The notes below the pieces were generated by a model. The model was not told the origin of the DNA. It made no database searches and was given only the letters and a program-made list of their open reading frames with translations. The position numbers were made by a program, and so were the translations under genes. Positions 1 to 9,788 of a stretch of 64,000 nt of DNA are shown here, in pieces. The first letter of the stretch is position 1. Every line of letters starts with the position of its first letter. The DNA is from Owenia fusiformis (taxonomy: Eukaryota; Annelida; Polychaeta; Sabellida; Oweniidae), in assembly GCA_903813345.2 (NCBI GenBank), contig CAIIXF020000001.1, forward strand, positions 56,251,885 through 56,315,884, in the 5' to 3' direction.

Positions 1-2197
1 TATCAAGACTCTGGGGAGAGACCAGTTTTGGTGAAAAACAGCCTAAATTAACATTTTTGGAAATGTCACACAAACAGATTGTTTCAATAAAGTGTCCCAT
101 TTTGGAGTCCTCGGTTTTTTGCTATCAAAGATTGGCATATTTTATTGACCCTTCTATCTTTTCCGCTCTTGGATCAATGAGTATGAACATAACTTTAAAG
201 CAATAATAACAAGGACACAACAAGATATAAGGAAATACCTCAAAAGGCTTTGTAATTCTGAAATGATGACAATGTAGAAATAAATGTAATATTTGTACAT
301 CAAGAGCACATATCATTTACCCAGAAAATCAAGTCATCGGATATCAATATGCATTATCTGATCAAAGATAAGAAGAGTTAATGCAAATACATTATAGCAC
401 GATAAAAAGAAAAAAACATATGATACATTGTATATTGCGAAAAATGTCAAAATTATTCCAAACTTCAATATGACCCAAGGCCCTTGATGACATTAAAGAA
501 ACAAACTGAAAATATATTTTAAAAAATTAAAAAGTTATTAATTACATGGACATATTAAACAAATCAACTCAAAAATATGTCATGTTTGATATTTACCAAT
601 ATGACATTGTTTGACCCCCTTATACAAATGAACATTTGGGGAATGATACTGCTTGAAAGAGGTGGATAAACCAAATAACAAATGCTCAATGGGACAAATA
701 CCAAGAGTGTTTACTGGATGCATTATATTAGGCTATATGAAAAATGATATGAAATTTTGTTCAAAAGTGGATCCACTCAAGTGGAGGGCGTACAATTGTC
801 CAGTTAGCATATTTAACTAACCCAGATATATTTCTTTTGATCTTTTTCATAAACAGTTCTCCATAGAATCATAACTAGCTCACTATTTCAAGAGTTTTCT
901 GTTACAATGAGCAAGATTCTGACCAGAAAAATATTACCATTTGAGGAATTATGTTGGAAGAGAAACCCAATACAGGAGTTAAAACATAAATCTAACTTCT
1001 TTTATTTGTAGTTTCTGAGGACAAACACTGCAATTTATCAAACAAACTCAGTTCTTGGTTACCAATTGTAACATCCATGATTGGTTTTAAAAATTAAAAT
1101 TCCAGCCTTTAGAAAGTTCAGTGAAGAGGGCCATTGAACTAAAGTACCTTTAGGAGTACCATAATACACCATTTGTTAGGTAACCAACAAGACTGGACAT
1201 TTCTTAGAAACTTTAAGTATTTTGCCTTATTTAATTCCCATTGTTGATTTCCTGTGAAAACATGTAAGATTTGAATGAAGTGAAATAAACCTAATAGACC
1301 TAAAAGCGTACCTGGATAACTGGATAAATCAACAAGCAAACCATCAGAATGTAATTGTCAAAAGTTATCATAAGAAATATATGCTCTTAAATACCATTAC
1401 ATGAAACCCTTGAGGGAAGCACAATACTTGCCAGCTAAAGTCTGTATTCTTAAACATCAACAACAAAACCATGGAAACATTCACAGTGGTTTAGCATTGA
1501 GGAATCATAATAGGTGTTGTACAATATGAAGAAACATTGCTAATGTCCCAAACAAAGCCAATGAACAGGCTTTTCTTCTTTCTGTTTTCACATGTTATTA
1601 AACCAGTAAGTCACTACAAATAAATATTTGAACATTTTAGGGAACCACTAGCATACATATTTTCATATTAGATTATATAGAATAGCACTAAAGCATTGAA
1701 AAGCGTTATTGTGTGAATTGGCACATAAAAGTTTCTGATTACAAGTAAACAACGAGCCTTATTGCTTGCTTTATGTATTCAGAATTTGCCGCCAAAAGAA
1801 TCCAATGAACCCAAAATGCACTGATGACCTTTTCAGACTTTCACGGAGTACCAACATTCTAAACAAAGCTTTTTTCAACTCCCACAGTAAATTATTAATC
1901 TGCTTGATTCATTTGATAAAACATGGCAGCAGATCCCAGTAGAGAGTGGTAAATGTTTGTTAAAAGGCCGGAGTCCCAGAAGAAAGATCGTCAATATGAT
2001 GTGAACCTAATTGATCAACTTTCAGGCTAGGCTAGCTATCCATCCAGTACAGGGATATACCAATCAATAAAATACAAAATGGGATTGATTAGAGTGTTAA
2101 CAAAGCAATATCTTATGAAAAAGCAGTTTTCTATAGCCTAGAACAAGCACATTGTATTTGTCATACATAATTCATTAAATCAGCTTATCTTTTCCAG
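1..2197. other. AT-rich non-coding stretch
   Basis: I see no convincing exon, RNA gene or long repeat here. The reading frames present are short, lack splice signals in sensible places and have no recognisable protein pattern. It may be intron of a minus-strand gene that starts at 5615, but nothing in the stretch proves that. Confidence 0.5.
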
Positions 2198-2549
2198 GTT
2201 TACTCCCTTAGATTTGGTTGCTAAGCAACATATTTTGCTAGTTGCTATGACAACACAGCTGATTGTTGTTGCAACAAACTCCTACATAAAAGATACAGGG
2301 CAAAAATTGAGGTATAATGTAACACATTGGGCTTTATCATCATCTATTTTTATACATCAAGCTCCATATGGACATTTAAATACAGCCTTAGAGGATTGCC
2401 TACAGAAAGATTCAATGATGTTGAACAATCTCTTCATAGCTTTATCTAATGAGCTTAAAACACTCGCAACTGATAGTCAAAGGCTACAACATCCTAAAAA
2501 TCAATGTGCCCTTCTCTTGATTACAAAATCAGGATGGACCATTTGTTAA
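2198..2549 (+). CDS. Possible last exon of an unidentified gene
   Basis: A good acceptor (pyrimidine run then CAG ending at 2197) is followed by a frame open for about 117 codons to a TAA at 2547-2549. This is long for this AT-rich region. The translation is a balanced, soluble-looking protein with leucine-rich helical stretches (for example near NNLFIALSNELKTLATDSQ) and no repeats. I do not recognise the family. The exon would begin in phase 1 (one base, then complete codons), but I found no partner exon upstream, so it could be a chance frame or the end of a gene that starts left of the window. No obvious polyadenylation signal decides it. Confidence 0.3.
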
Positions 2550-3899
2550 TTTCATACAACTAAGAGATAAATAAGATATTTCATCATTTTTCACAAGAGA
2601 CAGCCAGATACATTTTTGCTTATATTTTCTAAACAATATTATTTCAAAAAGCCAATTTAAGTTGAAGGTTTGAAGTGAAACTTTAATGAGACCATGAACA
2701 GAAAGAGAGGCTTCTCAGAAACTCCACAGAATTTCTAGAATCTGAGTGTTCTATGAATATAGATATACTTTGTTTGCAATAGGGTTTCCAACAAATACAA
2801 AACTATCAAACTGAAACATGAGTCTTAAATTCCCCTTATATTTATGGAGTACTAATAGAGCCATCTATAAACAAGGCTGAAACTAAATCCAATACAAAAT
2901 TAAGCAAAAATGATGAAATTATATGAAGAATGATTCTGCGACTGCAGTATAAATGTCTCTACCAACACAAGAATTATGTAAAACAAATACTCTAAAATAT
3001 ATTTTTCTTTGACATGTGGCAGTTCACATAACATAAACCATACATTTCCTTGTATTATCATAATTATAACCTTTGATGAGTTATGAGCGTCATAATAGCA
3101 TTGTATTTCTCTTCTTATTCAAATATTAGAAGGTGATATATGACATTCGTTAGAGGCCAATAGCACAATTCATAATTTATAAAGCAGTATATACTGTAAT
3201 ACTGTAGCTGTAAAGAATATGGGAGAACTATTTTGGTTTAATATCAAATACACATGAACGTGAATGTGACAATTCAATGTGTAATGAATGTCAATTATCT
3301 AAATGATGTAATGTTTGAATAACTTAAAGAGCCTGTTGCTGATCATAATGCATTAGGTTGTGGCAAATTGTAACATACTTTGAACAAGGAGCTGTCTGAG
3401 CAGATGTGGCTAAAAAGATGATATTAATAGATATATGATTAAGTAAACACTAACTATTGATTGATACCTTTCTAGCTATAAGCTAATTCAAAGATGGAAG
3501 ACAATATAAGTATCTTATCATGTGGGACTGTTCTACTTTACTTTTAATTGTGATTAAATTCTGAGAAACAAACATTCTATTCATTCAGACAAACACACTT
3601 ATCATACAAACATATTATTCATACATATACTTTACTCAAACAAACAGATATACCATCATAATCATTGCATATGAACATTCCATTTCAATCTATAATTTAT
3701 ACAGAACCTATGTGCAAATGTGCATTGTTTTAGATGTTAATTGCTAGGTTTTAGTGAATGACGTTACCTAAGAATAAAGTGTCTCTATCCAGCATTGAAG
3801 AAATAAGATACATGTTGAATGTTTTGGAAAAAGGCTAATAACCTACTGAAAACCCATTTGTACCGACTTGAATTTGTGAGAAACATGCATTATTTAATG
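2550..3899. other. Non-coding AT-rich stretch
   Basis: No gene or RNA gene seen. Many in-frame stops on both strands and no recognisable repeat apart from the foldback element that begins at its right end. Confidence 0.5.
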
Positions 3900-4044
3900 A
3901 CCAGGGGGCCATTAACAGAAACTTTGTAAAGTTAAGAATTTGTAAAGTCCATTGTTCTCTTACTGTGACATCATTATATGTATGGTTCCAACAATTGATT
4001 TACAAAATCTAACTTTACGAAGTGTCTGTTAATGACCCCCGGGT
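3900..4044. mobile_element. Short foldback MITE
   Basis: The two ends are inverted copies of each other: ACCAGGGGGCCATTAACAG at the left and ACCCGGGGGTCATTAACAG on the opposite strand at the right. Pairing continues inward over about 50 bp per arm (AGTTAAGAATTTGTAAAGTC against AGTTAGATTTTGTAAATC). There is no coding capacity. A related half-copy lies near 31648-31690 (AACTTTACGAAGTTTCTGTA). The superfamily is not clear. Confidence 0.7.
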
Positions 4045-4367
4045 TAGTCAAATGTGAATTTCAAACCAAAGATATAAAAATCTGCGTATCGCCTTCCCAA
4101 TCCCAAATGAGATTCATGACTCCAAACCTAATATTTGATAATGGCAAAACTTCACATTTTAGATAGGGACTAACTCCATATTTGGAGGACAGGGGGATGA
4201 TATTGTCCTCATAGGTAATTAGTAGACACTCCGTTCAGCCATTTGTCAAACACCTATGTGGACAACATTGCCTCTAATTTACTCTAATAATAACTACACT
4301 CTGTATGCTGAATGAGTCAAACAGTAAATTTTTTTCGATTGAACTCAGCACCAATCAAAAGTTTTAA

Positions 4368-5346
4368 GGTCAGGGTGCATGTTCGGAATTTTGCTGCAAC
4401 CCTCAAAGGTCACATGTTATTTTTCAAATTTGAATCACTCCTTCCCCACAATATCGAAAGTGCTAACCATAAATAAATGATACTTGGATTTTATATCACC
4501 ATTTCCAGACCATGGTGATTTGAGACTTCATACTTTTAAATAATGTCTAGATACACATCCCTTAAGTTTTGTATATTTTACATTTTGTATACTGTCATCC
4601 ACTGATATATAGCCTCTTGAAAATTCTCTTCTTTTTAACATGGGAAATCCTCACTTCGGCAAATCCAGGTGTAATTTATTCATGGTTAGCACTGTACATC
4701 TTTCACTTTATGTACCTAGAAAAGAATGTAAATAGGAATGTTTTGATAAAATGTATAAAAAACAAGAAAATTTTCTTGTTTTTATACATTTTACAAAACA
4801 AATCTTCTCACCAGTCTTTTCTAGGCACATAAGTGCACTCTTTGTACAAAACTGGAAGATGTAGAGTCCATTTCACTGCTTCATTTCGTCAGTAGAACGG
4901 CAAAAATAAGAAATTGGGAGACCATTGTGCAATAATATATGGAAAAGTATATTCATAATGTACATGAATGACATTTGTATATCTTGGATTGCTTCTAGTT
5001 TGGCTTATAAAGTGTGTGGCCTCTTATATTTGGATGTTTCTCTGCCATGTTATTTTCAATAAGATTAACATGGCTGAAATTCTTCAAATTACAAGACGGC
5101 ACAGGCTTATTGCACAAAAAACTAAAAAATCTGAAATATACAAATGTCATTCATGTACATTATGACTATACTTTTCCATATATTATTGCACAATGGTGTC
5201 CCAATTTCTTATTTTTGCCGTTCTACTGACGAAATGAAGCAGTGAAATGGACTCTAGACAATGTGTCGAAGGAGTGATTCCTGTTTGAAAAATAACATGT
5301 GACTCAGTTGAGGGATGCAGAAAAATTCCGAACATGCATCCTGGCC
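4368..5346. mobile_element. Foldback DNA element flanked by TTAA
   Basis: Left arm segments at 4368-4451 and 4858-4980 match the reverse complement of 5125-5346 over roughly 200 bp at about 90% identity. The outermost bases are GGTCAGGGTGCATGTTCGG on the left and GGCCAGGATGCATGTTCGG on the opposite strand at the right. Both ends are directly flanked by TTAA (4364-4367 and 5347-5350), the target duplication typical of piggyBac-like and Kolobok-like transposons. The central 145 bp is a loop with an internal short palindrome around 5043-5080. There is no transposase. A diverged copy of the loop and inner arm lies at 8573-8830. The left arm is split by another insertion (4452-4857). Confidence 0.75.
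4452..4857. mobile_element. Insertion with a long hairpin inside the foldback element's left arm
   Basis: This segment is absent from the matching right arm of the surrounding element, so it is a later insertion. Its right half folds back on itself. The stretch around 4744-4767 pairs with 4768-4790 almost perfectly (AAAACAAGAAAATTTTCTTG at the centre), and pairing continues more loosely outward to about 4690 and 4855 (GTACCTAGAAAAG against CTTTTCTAGGCAC). It has no coding capacity. Confidence 0.65.
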
Positions 5347-5447
5347 TTAACAAGCAAGTTTCATCAAAGATAATCGCTGTGTTAGGCCATAGCGACATGT
5401 TCACACCATCATCTCAAGATGACAATCCTGAATCCAATCATATTTAC

Positions 5448-5615
5448 CTGACGATCTCTACGGAACTTCAAGAAGGAGTCTTGGAGGCTACAAGGTTCTT
5501 TCTTTTTCTTAGAAAAATTGACTGTGAATGTCTCTGCATTTTTTGATCGCTCTTCATCACTGTCGCACACATTCTGTTCTCTTGTTTGAAAAGGTAGCCT
5601 TGAATCAGCCGCCAT
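5448..5615 (-). CDS. First coding exon of an unidentified minus-strand gene
   Basis: Reading the minus strand, AAGATGGCGGCTG gives a strong start context at 5615. It opens 56 codons that end exactly at a donor (CAG|GTAAATATG), phase 0. The encoded N-terminus is hydrophilic: an acidic patch (DSDEERSKNAE), a lysine run (FSKKKKEPC) and a conserved-looking SLQDSFLKFRRDRQ at its end. It resembles a nuclear or scaffold protein N-terminus, but I cannot name it. The next exons should lie below 5448. None was found convincingly, and the TTAA-flanked foldback element sits directly downstream in the presumed first intron. No TATA box was recognised upstream. Confidence 0.5.
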
Positions 5616-6103
5616 CTTTCTTTGCCGAAATTTCAAATTTTAGATCTGAAATTTGAGAAGCATCTTCTGCTAAACAATGCGGGTTTGTTTTGATAAAAAT
5701 AGTTCTCAAAGTCTTCCTTGATATTTCAAAAAACATATTAATTGGTTTATTTTAGTAAAAAACATGTACTATTTATACAATACCTTTTTGTTTGCCGAGC
5801 AGCACCTTAGCGATTTCAAAACATTTGGAGCCTACAGATAAAGTGTCACAGTTTGTTTGATTGGTCGATTGATTTTTCCACAGCCAATCAAAAGTCGTTT
5901 TACAATATTTACCAAAAGACAAAACTCAACATCCGGTTAAAAAATAAAATTCTGTTTTGTGATACGTTATTATCTTAATAACTCCGTAATTAGATACAGC
6001 ACCATGGTGATTTGGCGTTAAAGAGGAGGCTAGAATACACAAGCAAGACTTTGTGTGTAAATTCATGCAGTAATTTCGTCTACTGCATCAATACAGGTAA
6101 AGT

Positions 6104-6649
6104 TTATCGCATCCTACGACCCCTTTAGATTGTGGTCGTAGGCCCGTTTCATTCGTAAGCCTGTCTTTCTACAATGTCGGAGAATGAACTACGCATTGCG
6201 CTATTAAATGACCTACCTCGATACATTCCAGAGTATTTTAAAATTCTTTTTATGTTGTTAGATCGCCAATTGTATGGGTTTATCGTCAGAACGAAGAGAT
6301 TTTAGTTTTTACATCGGAAATATCTCAGCAATTTTCAAAATGTCGGAAGGGGAATTCCCCAGGGATTTCCCTTATGACTGGTGCATGCCGGGAACTGAAT
6401 GGAGGAATTTGACGGTTGAACCTACACGCAAATATTGCTATCAAAAACGAAAATATCTTCGTTCTGCCGATAAACCCATACAATTTGCGATTCAACTATA
6501 TGAAAAGAATTCTAAAATACTCAGGAATATATCGAGGTAGGTCATTTATGTGTGCAATGCATAGTTCATTCTCCGACATTGTAGAAACACAGGCTTACTA
6601 ATGAATCTGGCCTACGACCACAATCTAAAGGGGTCGTAGGATGCGATAA
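6104..6649. mobile_element. Mutator-like (MULE-type) non-autonomous element
   Basis: The element is 546 bp. It begins TTATCGCATCC and ends with the exact reverse complement GGATGCGATAA. The inverted repeats extend inward for about 190 bp (for example the left CTACGACCCCTTTAGATTGT has its complement at the right). It is flanked by a perfect 9-bp direct repeat AGGTAAAGT at 6095-6103 and 6650-6658. Long inverted repeats with 9-bp target duplications are the hallmark of Mutator-like elements. Short open frames inside are shadows of the arms, and there is no transposase. Confidence 0.8.
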
Positions 6650-6708
6650 AGGTAAAGTTTGGTTACTTCCTCTTCCTGCGAAAGCTAAGTAAGTGGATTT
6701 TGATATGT

Positions 6709-6982
6709 CTAGGGCAAAAAGGTGTAATGTCGACGTGTGGGGTAATGTCGACATAATAGACAGGGTAACTTGGACACTTACGTATTAGAAGTAGAATTTC
6801 CGTTTTCGCTATGTTTGATTTCTGGAAAAATTAAAATCTCCCGAGATCTCGATCCATGCGAGAAAAAAACATGGCTTCCCCCTAGATCGGAAATAAGAGC
6901 AAATAAACAACAAGGTGTTGAAGTTACCCCACATGTCGAAGTTACCCCAAAATGGTGTCAACGTTACACCCCTTCGCCCTAG
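6709..6982. mobile_element. MITE, copy 1 of 3 (intact)
   Basis: A 274-bp element with imperfect inverted ends: CTAGGGCAAAAAGGTGTAAT at the left and CTAGGGCGAAGGGGTGTAAC on the opposite strand at the right. Next to both ends are further copies of a short motif close to GGGTAACTTCGAC, giving four subterminal repeats. CTAG at both ends may include a short target duplication. There is no coding capacity. Copies 2 and 3 follow at 7656 and 8852. Confidence 0.75.
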
Positions 6983-7097
6983 CTTTCCCACGGCGCACTT
7001 GGGCAGCTGAAAAATAGTGACCCTTGAAACACGAATTAAGTCGATTAGTATCATCAATCCGTGCAAGTATTTCGATCAAGACTTGTAAATTGTTCAT

Positions 7098-7267
7098 CGA
7101 GTGAATGTTTTCTCAACCCATTTCCAATATGGCGGTTTGCTAGGAGCGAGGTACGCAACGAACGAAATGAAATTTGAGAATGAGTTTGGGCAGCCTACGG
7201 AGATTTACGAAAATGTCCGAGCAGAAAATGCCATATTGGAATTTGGCAGAAAAAACATTCACTCGAC
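7098..7267. mobile_element. Small hairpin element
   Basis: The ends CGAGTGAATGTTTT and AAAACATTCACTCG are inverted copies, and the next 20 bp inward also pair (CCAATATGGC against GCCATATTGG). It is about 170 bp long, sits between MITE copies 1 and 2, and does not encode protein. Confidence 0.6.
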
Positions 7268-7360
7268 TAACGTGACACGTGACAGTTTTCAAAATGCAGT
7301 TCTGCCATTTTGAAATCTGTCACGGGTTAATAAGGCTGATGTTGCATTCTGGGAGCCAAT

Positions 7361-7565
7361 CCTCCGTGGATCACAACAATGGCGATCCATGATTTGGTAG
7401 GAATTTATCTATCATTTGGAGGTATGAAGTTTTGGATTCATTTATTGCGCTACTTATCTAGTGAACGGAGATTATTTTCTATCATTTGGAAGAGTTTGAG
7501 ACAAAAAACTTAGAAATTAGCTCATTGTGACAACTTTTGATGGTTGAGGTTTATTAAAGTTTTCC
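7361..7565. repeat. Local duplication, first copy
   Basis: This stretch matches 8055-8275 in the same orientation (for example GGTAGGAATTTATCTATCAT in both, and the downstream GAGTTTGAGACA...AACTTAGAA). The preceding 7279-7320 also matches 7936-7975 (TTTTCAAAATGCAGTTC or a near match). Together with the MITE copies this shows that 6.7-9.1 kb grew by local duplication plus an inversion. Confidence 0.7.
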
Positions 7566-7655
7566 AATGTAGATCTATTCTAGATCTAACATCTAGCCTG
7601 ATTAAGTTAGGGGAGATCCGTGGAACTTCGACGTATTGGGTTCGTCATGGGGCAA

Positions 7656-7904
7656 CTAGGGCATTTTGGGGCAAAGTGGTGTAATTTGATGTGTGGAGAA
7701 ATGTCGACATAAGAGATGGAGTAACTTTGACACTTACTTATTAGAAGTAGATTTTCTGTTTTCTGCCATGTTTGATTTCTGGAATTATTCAAATCTTGCG
7801 AGATCTCGATGCAAACGAGAAAAAACCTGGCTTTCCCCTTGATCGGTAATAAACAACAAGGTGTCGAAGTTACCTCATATGTCGAAGTTACTCCAAAATG
7901 GTGT
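7656..7904. mobile_element. MITE, copy 2 of 3 (right end lost)
   Basis: Same orientation as copy 1, about 80% similar by eye. It begins CTAGGGCATTTTGGGGCAAA and keeps the shared core (GATCTCGATGCAAACGAG). It stops after CCAAAATGGTGTC, so the right inverted end is missing. Confidence 0.65.
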
Positions 7905-8054
7905 CTCCCGATCACGCTGAAAGATGTGATAACACCTGACAGCTTTCAAAATGCAGTTCCGTCATTTTGAAACATGTTTATGTACTTGTAAATAAGGTTA
8001 AAGGTCACAATACCATATATGGGGCAGAATATTGAATATGTTTTATTCTGGGAG

Positions 8055-8275
8055 CCAATCCACCTTGGATCACAAAAATGGCGATCCATGAAGACATCTG
8101 TTCCATTTGGTAGGAATTTATCTATCATTTGCAGGTATGAAGCCTTGGATTCATTAATTGTGCTACTTAGAGTGAACAGGAATTATTTTTTGACCTTTTG
8201 GGAGAGTTTGAGACATAAAACTTAGAATTTAGCTCCTTATGACAACTGTTTAGGGATGAGATTTATTAAAGTTTT
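8055..8275. repeat. Local duplication, second copy
   Basis: Second copy of the segment at 7361-7565, with small indels (an extra AGACATCTGTTCCATT near 8090). It confirms a tandem duplication of roughly 690 bp spacing. Confidence 0.65.
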
Positions 8276-8326
8276 TCAGTGTAAACAATCAAAAGACCAT
8301 ATTGAAAAAGTATATTTACATTACAT

Positions 8327-8551
8327 AGGCGTAGCAAGGGGGAGGGGTGTGATGGGTGCCCCCCCTCTATAACCAATAAAAATAGAACCATTAGATAGAA
8401 GAAGAAAAGAGCTTTAAAATGCTTTTTATTTTTTGAAGTAGCTCAATCTTTTTGGGGCTCGCTTATGCCAGGATCACACCCCCTTCCCTGACTAGAAACC
8501 CCCCAAAAATTGCGATAGCACCCCCCCCCCCTACTGAAAGCTGGCTACACC
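8327..8551. mobile_element. G/C-tract repeat with inverted ends
   Basis: Starts GGCGTAGCAAGGGGGAGGGG and ends with a C tract followed by GCTGGCTACACC, giving roughly complementary ends. Similar 'G(C)CGTAGCCAG plus poly-G' modules recur at 21116, 47463, 53829 and 54720, so this is one dispersed family in this genome. It has no coding capacity. Confidence 0.5.
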
Positions 8552-8572
8552 CATCGTCAAACAAGGCCTAAC

Positions 8573-8830
8573 TTTTGTATATCTTGGTTTGTTTTGTAGT
8601 TTGGCTTTCATATTTGTGGCCTCTTATATTTTGATGCTTCTCAGCCATGTTATTTTCGAAAAAATTCACATGGCTGAAACTCCCTAAATTACCAAAGTCC
8701 AAAGGTTTGCTGCACATTATACCTAACTATCTGAAATGTACAATAGTTTTGTACATGGTTTCTATTTTTTCATATAGTGTTGCATTATGGTTATTTGATT
8801 GCTTATTTTTTAAATTCTAAGTACTCAATA
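8573..8830. repeat. Diverged copy of the TTAA foldback core
   Basis: Matches the loop and inner arm of the element at 4368-5346 (TTGTATATCTTGGTTTG..., GTGGCCTCTTATATT, CAGCCATGTTATTTTC, ACATGGCTGAAA). It is older and has lost its ends. Confidence 0.6.
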
Positions 8831-8851
8831 GAATTTTGAATTAGACTTTAC

Positions 8852-9085
8852 TACTCGACATATGGGGTAACTTCGATACTAAGTTGTTTATCTGCTCTAA
8901 TTTCCAATCAAGAGGAAAGCCATGTTTATTTTCTTGCATGGATCGAGATCCTGTGAGATTTTAATTTTACCAGAAATTAAACATGTTGAAAAAACGGAAT
9001 TCTAACTTCTAAAGTAAGTGTCAAAGTTACCCCATTTCTTATGTCAACATTACCCAACATGATGACGTTACACCCCTTTGCCCTA
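8852..9085. mobile_element. MITE, copy 3 of 3 (inverted)
   Basis: Opposite orientation to copies 1 and 2. Its right end GATGACGTTACACCCCTTTG is the left end of the family read on the minus strand. The core (GATCGAGATCCTGTGAGATT) is clear; the other terminus is eroded. Confidence 0.65.
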
Positions 9086-9788
9086 CATAAAATCAATGAT
9101 AATCCGTTAATTGATGAATTTGTTTTCTTTAAGCAAAGGGACTTGTATCTACACCCTCAAAACCCAGGTCACAAATTGCCACTTTCTAAATCTGCCTTTG
9201 CCAACGCTTGTTTAGAGGTAGCACATGTCCGATGAATGTTTTCAATTTTTTAGAAATTCCCACAAAGTTTATGACTTTCAAAATGCAAAAATAATTTATA
9301 CAAATAGGTCATCTCGATCACCAATACTGATTGAAGGCTGTAAACAGTGTATAAAGCAGGAATTTCAAATTCTTTGGAAAAAGGAGGAGTGCTTAGTGCA
9401 TCGTTATAAGAATGAAGAACACAACTATCAAAATTTTGCTTTGATTAGGTATCCTCTACAAATGGGTGAATAAAACTGAGTACTCAACATACCTTATTTA
9501 GTGAAATACCACAAATTTACATTCAAAAATGACTGTTAATATCCACACCGTGCTCACATGATATCCACAATGCTTGTTTTCACATAGCACAGTCTGAATA
9601 GGGTGTTTTTGGTTGATTGCAAAATTTAAATTGTTTATCCTAGTAGAGGCTTTATGGTTCCAAATGCATGAAATCCTATGTACAGAAGTATGTAGCATTC
9701 ATTTATTGAAAATTATCACTCTTGTGTTTTGCAGCTTTTTGAACTGTCGCAGAATTATCTATATCTTTATGATACACAGATGGTCTAA

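Noticed and set aside
6274-6601. Plus-strand frames of 61-88 codons
   Set aside because: They lie within the inverted arms of the MULE-type element and mirror each other; no transposase motif.
9041-9473. Two plus-strand frames of 64 and 82 codons, possible exon
   Set aside because: The first starts inside MITE copy 3. The second has no acceptor in a fitting place and no recognisable domain.
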